Shown here: piece by piece, positions 1 to 7,719 of the stretch
Layout of the letters: every line of letters starts with the position of its first letter
Position numbering within the stretch: position 1 is the stretch's first letter
DNA from: an uncultured Clostridia bacterium
GTDB taxonomy: Bacteria > Bacillota > Clostridia > Christensenellales > Borkfalkiaceae
Length of the DNA stretch: 64,000 nt
Assembly: GCA_947629095.1 (NCBI GenBank)
Contig: CANRCK010000014.1
Location: 41,705-105,704 of the forward strand
Direction: 5' to 3'
The notes under the pieces: model-generated
What the model saw: only the letters and a program-made list of their open reading frames with translations
What the model was told of the DNA's origin: nothing
The model's database searches: none
Made by a program: the position numbers and the translations under genes

Positions 1-739
1 GCTGATTGTCGTCCTTCTTTTTGCCGTCAAGCAAATTATAGACTACAGCCGCAAGCGCGCCGCCCGCCATGGGTCCCAAAATGAAAATCCATATCTGTTC
101 GATTGCCGCCGTATTGCCTTCCTTTACAAGCGCCATAAGCGCGGGTCCAATGGAACGTGCGGGATTTACGGAAGTGCCCGTAAGACCTATTCCCAAAAGG
201 TGAACAAGCGTAAGCGAAAGCCCGATTACGATCCCCGTAACAGCCTTGTTATCTGTCTTTGAAGTAACACCCAAAATTGCAATAACAAAAACAAAAGTAA
301 GCACTATCTCAACCACAAGAGAAACAGCCAAAGCTCCGCCGTTGCCGTAAGCGGCAATGAGAGTATCCTGCGCCGCATTCTGACCGAACTGCCCGAAGTG
401 TATAGAACCGTTTACAAAAGAGCCGCAAAGAAGTCCTACAAGGACTGCCCCAACAATTGCTCCGAGGATTTGCGCCGCAACGTAGCAAACGAAATCTTTT
501 ACGTTCATTTTTTTGCTGATTAACATAGCCAATGATACGGCGGGATTGATATGGCAGCCCGAAACATTGCCGATTGAGTATGCCATAGCAACGATTACAA
601 GGCCGAAAGCAAGCGCCGTCATAAGATAAGCCGCAGGATTCGACACCCCGCAACCCGTTACAACCGCAACGCCGCAGGCAACCGTTACAAGCACACAGGT
701 GCCTATAAACTCAGCTATATACTTTTTGATGTCTGACAT
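1..739 (-). CDS. aqpZ: Aquaporin (MIP family), C-terminus cut by window edge
   Basis: Membrane channel for water or small neutral solutes. The gene is absent from the ORF track because it runs off the left edge; I read it from an ATG at 739 with an AAAGGAG site just upstream. About 246 codons are visible and open to the edge, close to the usual full length of 230-250 aa. Both family half-helix motifs are present: NPAVSL in the first repeat and NPARSIGPA in the second. The second form fits water-selective aquaporins better than glycerol facilitators, which usually have NPARD at that place. Hydrophobic segments run throughout. Own promoter upstream; transcribed in the same direction as the next gene to the right. 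Confidence 0.93.
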   Translation of the reverse strand, partial: MSDIKKYIAEFIGTCVLVTVACGVAVVTGCGVSNPAAYLMTALAFGLVIVAMAYSIGNVSGCHINPAVSLAMLISKKMNVKDFVCYVAAQILGAIVGAVLVGLLCGSFVNGSIHFGQFGQNAAQDTLIAAYGNGGALAVSLVVEIVLTFVFVIAILGVTSKTDNKAVTGIVIGLSLTLVHLLGIGLTGTSVNPARSIGPALMALVKEGNTAAIEQIWIFILGPMAGGALAAVVYNLLDGKKKDDNQ

Positions 740-768
740 TTTGTTTTCTCCTTTATTTTTTTACCTAA

Positions 769-796
769 ATTATATCACCCGATATTTCAATGTCAA
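769..796 (-). promoter_or_regulatory. Sigma-A type promoter of aqpZ
   Basis: On the minus strand TTGACA (796-791) and TATAAT (774-769) are 16 bp apart, with the aqpZ ATG about 30 nt downstream after a clear ribosome binding site. Confidence 0.75.
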
Positions 797-868
797 TTAA
801 AAACATTACAAAAACAGCAATTGATTAAAAAAGTGCGCTTCCGTCATATTTTTTTGCAAAGCAACAAA

Positions 869-1978
869 TTACTTACGGGGTATAAGCCCGAGAATTTTAT
901 CTACAGCCTCTTTTACGTTGTCGCCGACAGTTATTTCAACGTCGCAAACCTCGCTGTTGCGGTACTCAAAATCAAGCGACATAATGCGCCTTGTTTTATC
1001 TTCAAGGTCGATATCGCGGCTTATTATGCTCTTAATTGCCTCCGCCCTGTCGCGCCGCGTAAACACGAGCATTGCGCGGCGGCGATACAAATTTTTAAGC
1101 GTTATAGCCCCGCATATATCTATGGGTATAACCGCCACGTGACCGCGGTTTACTATTGGCTCTATATCCCTTTCGGAAGTTCCGAAATGATATCCGCTGT
1201 ATACGGTAGTTTCTATATAACTCCCCTCGTTCATTTCTTTTATGAACTGCTCCTCGGAAATGAAGCGGTAGGAATTTTCATTTTCGGTTTTACGGCGGGG
1301 ACGGGTGGTTGAAGTGAGCGGTTTTTCAAAGCCCGAAAGCGCAGTCAATCCGTTGGCAATCTCGGTCTTTGAAGAACCGGAAGGTCCCACAAGGCACAAA
1401 ACCCCTCCGTTTTCAAGGCTGGGGAAATTTTCCGAGAAAGAATTCCTCACCATTTCGCAAAAATGTAAAAAATCGTCGTAGCTGTTGACGGAAAGCAGCC
1501 CCGAAAGATTTGTGTTCCAAGGCTTTCTGAAAAGTACGGGATAAGCCGCGCGGGAGCTGGATATGTTGTGTGCGCCGTCGTCGAGCATAATATCAAGGGA
1601 AATTACGTCCTTGCGCGTACCCATAATTATATTTTGTGGCGGTATTTCGGGGAAATCCTGAACAAGCCTCTCCGCCCGTGCGCTCATACAGCGCGCAGGC
1701 ACGGCGGTTATAAAAAACACGTCGGCGATTTCAGAAAGTTTTTTAACAAACTCCTGCGCCCCCGCAGTTATCGGCTGAGTACGCACAAAATTCGGATCGG
1801 AGTAAAGCGCAAGGCGTTCGTCTGCATGTCTGCCGCACGCGCTCCAATTCTTTATCTCCTCTATTTTCATCGGCTCTTCGTCGGGATGACGCCCGTTTAT
1901 TATAGACACCGCATATGAATTGCACTCATAGAGGGTATCGTCAACGTCAAGCCCTATTCTTATTCTGTACTTTCTCAT
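869..1978 (-). CDS. Fusion protein: HAD-type 5'(3')-nucleotidase plus guanylate-kinase-like domain
   Basis: 369 aa with two nucleotide-metabolism halves. Residues 1-190 resemble NT5C-type 5'(3')-deoxyribonucleotidases of the HAD superfamily: nucleophile motif DVDDT at 11-15, a motif II-like ITAVPA near 90, and a late acidic motif LDDGAHN near 132. Residues 192-369 resemble guanylate kinase: P-loop GPSGSSKT at 198-205, then TSTTRPRR and a Y-x-F-G-T-S stretch typical of the GMP-binding region. The P-loop has SS where guanylate kinases usually have VG. No signal peptide, so cytosolic. A nucleotidase and a kinase in one chain suggests balancing of nucleotide pools or specialised salvage, but the reaction is not proven. 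It has its own promoter, divergent from the NrnA pair. Confidence 0.8.
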   Translation of the reverse strand: MRKYRIRIGLDVDDTLYECNSYAVSIINGRHPDEEPMKIEEIKNWSACGRHADERLALYSDPNFVRTQPITAGAQEFVKKLSEIADVFFITAVPARCMSARAERLVQDFPEIPPQNIIMGTRKDVISLDIMLDDGAHNISSSRAAYPVLFRKPWNTNLSGLLSVNSYDDFLHFCEMVRNSFSENFPSLENGGVLCLVGPSGSSKTEIANGLTALSGFEKPLTSTTRPRRKTENENSYRFISEEQFIKEMNEGSYIETTVYSGYHFGTSERDIEPIVNRGHVAVIPIDICGAITLKNLYRRRAMLVFTRRDRAEAIKSIISRDIDLEDKTRRIMSLDFEYRNSEVCDVEITVGDNVKEAVDKILGLIPRK

Positions 1979-2006
1979 AAAACAACCTCGTTAAAAACGT
2001 ACATAT

Positions 2007-2035
2007 ATTATAGCGGCGCGCCCTCCCTTTGTCAA
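2007..2035 (-). promoter_or_regulatory. Promoter of the nucleotidase/kinase fusion gene
   Basis: Minus strand TTGACA (2035-2030), 17-bp spacer, TATAAT (2012-2007). It lies back to back with the nrnA promoter. Confidence 0.8.
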
Positions 2036-2058
2036 GCCGAACCGAAAAAATAGCGGTA

Positions 2059-2087
2059 TTGACAAACCGTGAAACGTGTGTTATACT
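2059..2087 (+). promoter_or_regulatory. Promoter of the nrnA-nrnA-surE operon
   Basis: TTGACA (2059-2064), 17-bp spacer, TATACT (2082-2087), followed by a CGGAG ribosome binding site about 10 nt before the ATG at 2126. Confidence 0.82.
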
Positions 2088-2125
2088 ATAATGCTTAACA
2101 AAAAACATAACTACGGAGAAACGGG

Positions 2126-3067
2126 ATGTTTAAGGAAGCGCTTAAATTAATCAAAAAATACGACAGAATAATTATCCACCGCCACTCGCACCCTGATGGC
2201 GACGCAATTGGCAGCCAAATAGGGCTTGCACAGCTTTTAAAAGATAATTTTGCGGAAAAGGAAATATATATGGTCGGAGACGTAGCCACGCGGCTGCCGT
2301 TTATCGACGTAAAAATGGACGAAATTCCCGACGAATACTACAACGGCGCACTTGCAATCGTTTTAGACTGTGGCTCTTCCCGCCTGATCTGCGACGAGAG
2401 ATATAAAACGGCAGAAAAAACCATAAGGTTCGATCACCACATTTTTTGCGAAAAAATTGCCGACGTGGATATTTCGGACAGCTCGTTTGAAAGCGCAAGC
2501 GGAATGGTTGCCGCGTTTGCAAAGGAATGTAAGCTTAAACTTTCCCCCATTTCGGCTACATACATATATATGGGTATGGTTACGGACAGCGGCAGATTTG
2601 TGTTTGACTCCACTACCGCGCGCACATTTGAGCTGGCGGCGTTCCTTTTGTCGCAACCGATAGATTTGAATACCCTCTACTACAATTTGTATGCCGAGGA
2701 CTTTTCGGAAATTATAAAAAATGCCGACAATATGCATAAAATCAAATTTACCGAAAATAACGTTGCGTACATATATACCGCACGCGAGGATCTTCCCGCA
2801 AACAGCGACGCCGCGCCGGTTGTTTCCTCTGGGTTGGTGAGCTTGATGCACGATATCAAGGGCGTGTTTATATGGGTAAATTTCACCGAAAGCGATGACG
2901 GCGTGCACGTTGAACTGCGCTCCAACCGCTACAATATTAACCCCATTGCCGTAAAATACGGCGGCGGCGGACACAAAAAAGCCAGCGGCTGCACCGTTCC
3001 GGATAAAGAAACGGCAATGAAACTTTTAAACGACTTAAACGAACTCAGCAAAACGGAGCCGGTATGA
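2126..3067 (+). CDS. nrnA: DHH-DHHA1 phosphoesterase, NrnA-type nanoRNase/pAp phosphatase (copy 1)
   Basis: 313 aa. NrnA-type enzymes degrade 2-5-nt oligonucleotides and remove the 3'-phosphate of pAp. Visible motifs: HSHPDGDAIGS near residue 19, an Asp in LDCGSSR, the family signature FDHH near residue 104, and the DHHA1 C-terminal GGGGHKKASG. Length is normal for the family. Cytosolic. Its stop overlaps the start of a second paralogue (ATGA), so translation is probably coupled. The tandem copy and the following surE suggest a nucleotide-recycling operon. Whether the two copies split RNA and DNA substrates cannot be told from sequence. Confidence 0.9.
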   Translation: MFKEALKLIKKYDRIIIHRHSHPDGDAIGSQIGLAQLLKDNFAEKEIYMVGDVATRLPFIDVKMDEIPDEYYNGALAIVLDCGSSRLICDERYKTAEKTIRFDHHIFCEKIADVDISDSSFESASGMVAAFAKECKLKLSPISATYIYMGMVTDSGRFVFDSTTARTFELAAFLLSQPIDLNTLYYNLYAEDFSEIIKNADNMHKIKFTENNVAYIYTAREDLPANSDAAPVVSSGLVSLMHDIKGVFIWVNFTESDDGVHVELRSNRYNINPIAVKYGGGGHKKASGCTVPDKETAMKLLNDLNELSKTEPV

Positions 3068-4044
3068 ACGAAGATATTAAAAACCTGATTCTGCAAAAGA
3101 TAGAGAGCTATAACTCTATTATAATTTCCCGCCATATCCGCCCCGACGGCGACGCAGTAGGATCCACTATGGGGCTTACAAAAATTTTGCGCGATACCTA
3201 TCCCGAAAAGCATATTTATCTTGTAAACGAAGATTTTTCGGACTACCTCTCATTCTGCGGCGGCGAAGATACCGTTCCCGACGGAATTTATGACGGCGCG
3301 CTGCAAATTGTGATAGATACGGGCACAAAAAAAAGAATTTCCAACATCAAGTTTGTTAAAGCAAAGGAAATTATAAAAATCGACCACCATATAGAGGCTG
3401 ACCCCTACGGCGATATCAATTGGGTTGAGGACTTCCGCTCGTCGGCTTGCGAAATGATTGCGGATTTTTATTTAACGCATAAAAAACGCCTTAAAATTTC
3501 ACCCGAGGCGGCTACCTATATCTACCTCGGTATGGTAACGGACAGCGGCAGATTCCAATTTGAAGGCGTTACGGGCGAAACAATGCGCCTTGCCGGCGCA
3601 ATGCTCGACTGCGGCGTAGACCTTGAAAACCTCTATGCCAACCTCTACTCCGAGGACCCCGACTCTTTCAAATTCAAATCCTATGTTTACGACAATATAC
3701 GCATTACCGAGCACGGCGTTGCATATATCTATTTGGATAGAGCCACGCAGGAGCGCTTTAACCTCTCCTTTGAAGCGGCAAGCAGCGTTGTGAGCGAGCT
3801 TTCGGGAATACGCGGCAGTCTCATTTGGGTTGCGTTTATTTATAATTCCAAAAAAGAAAATATTCGCGTAAGGCTCCGCTCCCGCTTTTTGGGCATAAAC
3901 GACCTTGCAATAAAATACCACGGAGGCGGGCACAATATGGCGGCGGGCGCCACCGCTTACTCCGAGGAAGAAATGCGGGCGCTTATACAAGACGCCGATA
4001 AATTACTCGGCGAATACAAATCCACACACGAGGGTTGGCTATGA
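3064..4044 (+). CDS. nrnA: DHH-DHHA1 phosphoesterase, NrnA-type (copy 2, tandem paralogue)
   Basis: 326 aa, same domain order as the preceding gene: HIRPDGDAVGS, an Asp motif in VIDTGTKK, KIDHH in place of FDHH, and the DHHA1 motif GGGHNMAAGA. All residues expected to hold the two metals are present, so both copies look active. They are clearly diverged, so the duplication is not recent. It starts inside the stop of copy 1 and its stop overlaps the surE start, giving a three-gene coupled operon. Assigned to nanoRNase/pAp phosphatase activity by family only. Confidence 0.88.
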   Translation: MNEDIKNLILQKIESYNSIIISRHIRPDGDAVGSTMGLTKILRDTYPEKHIYLVNEDFSDYLSFCGGEDTVPDGIYDGALQIVIDTGTKKRISNIKFVKAKEIIKIDHHIEADPYGDINWVEDFRSSACEMIADFYLTHKKRLKISPEAATYIYLGMVTDSGRFQFEGVTGETMRLAGAMLDCGVDLENLYANLYSEDPDSFKFKSYVYDNIRITEHGVAYIYLDRATQERFNLSFEAASSVVSELSGIRGSLIWVAFIYNSKKENIRVRLRSRFLGINDLAIKYHGGGHNMAAGATAYSEEEMRALIQDADKLLGEYKSTHEGWL

Positions 4045-4763
4045 AAATTTTACTCACAAACGACGACGGCATAGAAGCCGAAGGCTTAAAATATTTATTG
4101 GATTGGGCTAAAACAAAGGGCGAAGTTTGTATTTTTGCCCCCAAAGTGCAGCAGAGCGCAAAGAGCCATTCAATTAAAATCCATGACCCCTATGAAGTTA
4201 AAAAAGTAGACAGTTTTGGCGATATAGAGGCTTACAGCGTGGACTCCACCCCCGCCGACTGCGTGCGCGTGGCGGTTTTGGGAATGAAAAAGCGCTTTGA
4301 CCTTGTTATTTCGGGCATAAACAACGGACCGAATCTCGGCGGCGACATACACTACTCCGGCACGGTTGCGGCGTGCTTTGAGGCAGCGCAGAACGGAATT
4401 AAGGCGATAGCCTTTTCCACTGCGTTCAATTCCTTTGATAACGCCATAAAAAATATAGACAGAGCGTACAATAAAATACTTGCCCGTAAAATGCTTGATT
4501 TTGCGGATATTGTAAACGTAAATTTCCCCGAAAAAGGCGATGAAATATTAATTACGAGAATGGGTCCCGCAATTTACAGCGACGATTTTGAATTTTTGCC
4601 CGACGGCAGCATAAAGCCCTGTTTGGTATGCCTTTACAACGGCACAAGAAATCTGGAACTTGATACCGACGCAACAATGACGGGGCATATTTCAATGACC
4701 CCGCTTGAAAACGACCTAACCGACTTCCCCGCATTTGAAATGATAGCAAAAAAAGTTGGATAA
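4041..4763 (+). CDS. surE: 5'/3'-nucleotidase SurE
   Basis: 240 aa. SurE removes 5'- or 3'-phosphate from nucleoside monophosphates and can act on short polyphosphates. The metal-binding N-terminus ILLTNDDGIEAEG and the SGINNGPNLG loop are intact. I take the ATG at 4041, which overlaps the upstream stop as ATGA; the track's earlier start at 4035 is a TTG. It is the last gene of the nrnA-nrnA-surE operon and is followed by a strong terminator. Together the operon could convert oligonucleotides to mononucleotides and then to nucleosides. Confidence 0.94.
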   Translation: MKILLTNDDGIEAEGLKYLLDWAKTKGEVCIFAPKVQQSAKSHSIKIHDPYEVKKVDSFGDIEAYSVDSTPADCVRVAVLGMKKRFDLVISGINNGPNLGGDIHYSGTVAACFEAAQNGIKAIAFSTAFNSFDNAIKNIDRAYNKILARKMLDFADIVNVNFPEKGDEILITRMGPAIYSDDFEFLPDGSIKPCLVCLYNGTRNLELDTDATMTGHISMTPLENDLTDFPAFEMIAKKVG

Positions 4764-4770
4764 TTTTAAC

Positions 4771-4794
4771 CCCCGCCGCTTCGGCGGGGTTTTT
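4771..4794 (+). terminator. Rho-independent terminator after surE
   Basis: 8-bp GC-rich stem CCCCGCCG/CGGCGGGG with a CTT loop, then five T. Confidence 0.9.
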
Positions 4795-4801
4795 GTTAAC
4801 C

Positions 4802-4833
4802 AAAAGCCCTTCCTTGCGGAAGGGCTGCTTTTT
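4802..4833. terminator. Second, probably bidirectional terminator between convergent genes
   Basis: 9-bp stem AGCCCTTCC/GGAAGGGCT with a 4-nt loop, flanked by A-rich sequence on the left and T-rich on the right. It can end the surE transcript on plus and the 906-aa lipoprotein transcript on minus. Confidence 0.75.
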
Positions 4834-4864
4834 GGTTCAAGGCTGAAAGCCTTAATTAATTTGT

Positions 4865-7585
4865 TCAGTGTTCGTCGCCGGGAAGAATTGCAACGGGCGT
4901 TTCAACACTTGCAGCTGCTGCCGCAGGAGCCTTTGAGAACTCAAGCTTTAAGATTGAAACGTATTTATTGCTACTACCCACGGTAACATTAAATATGATT
5001 TGATAATAGCAATCAGTCCACTCCGAACCTGCATCGGGAGTTATTGTAATCTCTGTGTCTTTCTGGTACTCAATATTCTTTGTAGCAATTGCAACTGCGC
5101 CGTCAGCCGTAGGGTCTGAGCTGTAAACCTTGAGGGTTACGCTGTTAATGGTAATGCTGCCGCTATCTGTAAGCTGAAGAGTTATCTTTGCTACGGTGCC
5201 GGTTATAGCCGTTTTACCGGTAAGTTTGCGGTCCGTGCCCGTGATTGATTTGCCGCCGAAACGCCAAGGTTGTTGCTGAGAATTTCCTTCAACGTTCCAG
5301 GTAACGCCGTTACATTCAACATCACAGTTACCGGCATAGGCGTTACTGCTGCCACTAACCTGCTCATCACTGTTCAGCGAATAAAGAACGTCAGTGTCTG
5401 CCGGGTCGGTTGTTCCGCCACCAGCGGGCGCCTTGTAGGTGCCGAGACGAGAAGGATATTCATTCTCTTGCGTAAGGTTGGTTACGTTGCTTGCGCTCAT
5501 ATTGGAAGTATAAGTGCTATAAGAACCAAGGAAATATGTACCGTCCTTGTTATTGGTCGTTCCGGTAATTTCTACCGTAAGGGTGTTGTACTGTGAGTTC
5601 CACTTCCATACGCAAGCAGCCGTCCTACTATCGCGATACAGTGAGTTAACGTAACCACCGTTATCAATGATTTCAAGGTACTTTGCACCATACTTAATGA
5701 CGAAGCCATCACCTTCCGGCTCAACTGTAAACGTTGCAGCTTTCGTCACATCGTTGGACACCGCAAGATAATATTCCTTTGAACCTGCGGCACCCGTGAG
5801 GTAATACCATGTGCCGCTTACTTCCATACCGATGAGGTATTCGCCCGCTTTCGTAGGAGCGGAAGTGATAGGATTGAATCCCTCATTTTCGGAATCGCCG
5901 CCGGGAGTCGTGCTGCCGCCTTCGGCAAACGTTATCGTGAAATTGAATACAAAGCCTCTTTGGGAAATAACAATTTTAACAGTCTTGGAGGGAGCCGCCA
6001 AAACAAATTCAACGTCGCCGCCTGCGCCTGTTTCATTGTAAGGCAATGTTTTTGCTGTGGCGTCGTTTACGGAAATAGTGTTGCTGTTGGTGGGCTGGCT
6101 TGATTTTTTATTCCAATCGTGGCAGTTAATTACTATTTTTGAAACATTTTCGCTAAATGTAAGAGTAAGCGTACCGTCATTACCATCACCGCTTTTACCA
6201 AACTTTAATAAACCTGCAGTGTTTGGATATGCGCCACCCGTTGCATTACCATTATATATGTTTTTAACTGTTACGGAATCGAGCTTTGAATTACCGCTGC
6301 AAGCACCTTTGATTGTATCCAAAGCGTTAGTATCGGTTAAACCTGTGCCCTGCCCTGTTAAACCACTGAAGTCATACACCTCAGAGCCTGCAACAACTTC
6401 CGCCGCCTTTTTAATTGTAACGGTTACATCTTTTGTATCATTCTCAGTACCACACGTAGCCTTTACGGTAATGGTAATTTGTTTATCCTCGTCGGTGGGA
6501 AGCGAGGACACATGCAACTTGTTGTCAGAAACGGTATAAGTTGTGTCCGTAGTACTCCATTCAAATGTAACGTCCTTAACGGTAGATACGGGAAGTTCAA
6601 CATCGTTGGCAGCAGTTACCGTCATTGTTGCATTAACTTTGGAAAGAGCTAACTCGATTTTTTGAGCGGGCGTTCTCTCTTCCTTTTCAAGATAATCGCA
6701 ATAAATATCGCTATATGTATTATCAGATTTTTTGAAGCTTGCAAGTTCGGCATAAGGTGCACTGTCGTTTTTGCCTTGATACCATTCAATATGACCGTGA
6801 AGCTTAATCTTTTTGCCGAGGGCGAGGTCGTCAAATGAAGTAAGATTTTCTTCGTCATATTCTATTCTGTATACGCAAAGCGAGTTGGTGTTGTTATATG
6901 TTTTATTTGCGTCGTATTCATCTGCAATATAAACCCAGCCAACAGCAGCGGAACCAAATTGTGTGCCGTTACCACAATTAACAATATAGCCTTCAACCCA
7001 AACTACGGTAGGAACTTCATTACCTTTATCGGCATCACTATAATAATAGGTACCCGCAGTGCCCAAAGTGCTTGCAATTTCAATAACCTTGCTGGGCGAA
7101 TAAGGATCGTCCAACGTGCCCGCTGCATCCTTGGGTTTTGCGGGAATGGTCTTGGTTACTTCCATCGACGCACTTGCGGAGTTGACCGTGACGGTTGCCT
7201 TGAGCTTATACGCGATGGGGGCTACACCCTTGACGATGCCGATAGTGATCTGCTTGGTGGATGCATCCATCGTACCGATCTGAACGTAATCACCGATATT
7301 TGTCACGTCGGTAGAGGTTACCGTCCATACGATATCGTACATTGTGCCATTGACCTTTGTCTGCCCGAGAACTGAATACGCGGAAGGGGTTTCGCCATCC
7401 TTGACAAGGGTCTTTAAGGAAGCGATCGCTGCGTCTGCAATCTCTTGATCGGTCTGAGTTCCACTGCCTTGTTGTCCGCCTTGTTCGGTGCCGCCGCCTT
7501 CATCGCCGCCGCACGCGGCGAATCCGAAGCACATGGCAAGCGCCATTAAGATGGATAACAAACCAATTAGCCATTTTCTTTTCAT
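4865..7585 (-). CDS. Large multidomain surface lipoprotein (Ig-like, OB-like and beta-rich modules)
   Basis: 906 aa. Signal peptide with lipobox FAAC (Cys25) and a Gly/Gln-rich tether. By eye the chain is modular: an atrophied Ig-like domain (about 45-150), an OB-like module (about 150-300) of the type seen with extracellular nucleases, a second Ig-like segment (about 305-395), a beta-sandwich region (about 400-560), a segment starting ITSAPTKAGEYLIG that may be trefoil-like (about 570-730), and a final beta-rich module. No catalytic motif is recognised. It is the last gene of the ABC-importer operon, directly after the SNase lipoprotein, so binding of DNA or another polymer at the cell surface is a reasonable inference. 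Carbohydrate binding is an alternative. Good AAAGGAG site before the ATG. Confidence 0.8.
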   Translation of the reverse strand: MKRKWLIGLLSILMALAMCFGFAACGGDEGGGTEQGGQQGSGTQTDQEIADAAIASLKTLVKDGETPSAYSVLGQTKVNGTMYDIVWTVTSTDVTNIGDYVQIGTMDASTKQITIGIVKGVAPIAYKLKATVTVNSASASMEVTKTIPAKPKDAAGTLDDPYSPSKVIEIASTLGTAGTYYYSDADKGNEVPTVVWVEGYIVNCGNGTQFGSAAVGWVYIADEYDANKTYNNTNSLCVYRIEYDEENLTSFDDLALGKKIKLHGHIEWYQGKNDSAPYAELASFKKSDNTYSDIYCDYLEKEERTPAQKIELALSKVNATMTVTAANDVELPVSTVKDVTFEWSTTDTTYTVSDNKLHVSSLPTDEDKQITITVKATCGTENDTKDVTVTIKKAAEVVAGSEVYDFSGLTGQGTGLTDTNALDTIKGACSGNSKLDSVTVKNIYNGNATGGAYPNTAGLLKFGKSGDGNDGTLTLTFSENVSKIVINCHDWNKKSSQPTNSNTISVNDATAKTLPYNETGAGGDVEFVLAAPSKTVKIVISQRGFVFNFTITFAEGGSTTPGGDSENEGFNPITSAPTKAGEYLIGMEVSGTWYYLTGAAGSKEYYLAVSNDVTKAATFTVEPEGDGFVIKYGAKYLEIIDNGGYVNSLYRDSRTAACVWKWNSQYNTLTVEITGTTNNKDGTYFLGSYSTYTSNMSASNVTNLTQENEYPSRLGTYKAPAGGGTTDPADTDVLYSLNSDEQVSGSSNAYAGNCDVECNGVTWNVEGNSQQQPWRFGGKSITGTDRKLTGKTAITGTVAKITLQLTDSGSITINSVTLKVYSSDPTADGAVAIATKNIEYQKDTEITITPDAGSEWTDCYYQIIFNVTVGSSNKYVSILKLEFSKAPAAAAASVETPVAILPGDEH

Positions 7586-7619
7586 AACTTTCTCCTTTAA
7601 AAATATTTTTTATGTTTTA

Positions 7620-7712
7620 AACATAAAGCCGAATTTAGTTGCCCGAGTGAGTCGGGTGAGTTGGGATTGCCCCTCATATACGTCACGGCAATACCGTGAC
7701 CCTCACAGGGTT
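7620..7712. promoter_or_regulatory. Multi-hairpin intergenic region between two lipoprotein genes
   Basis: Between the SNase stop and the 906-aa lipoprotein start there are several short stem-loops: CCCGA/TCGGG, GTCACGG/CCGTGAC with a 5-nt loop, and ACCCT/AGGGT. None has a T-run, so they are unlikely to be simple terminators. They could stabilise or process the operon mRNA. Confidence 0.4.
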
Positions 7713-7719
7713 AAGTTTC

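Noticed and set aside
2363-2974. 203-aa minus-strand ORF
   Set aside because: Antisense to the first NrnA gene, which has intact family motifs.
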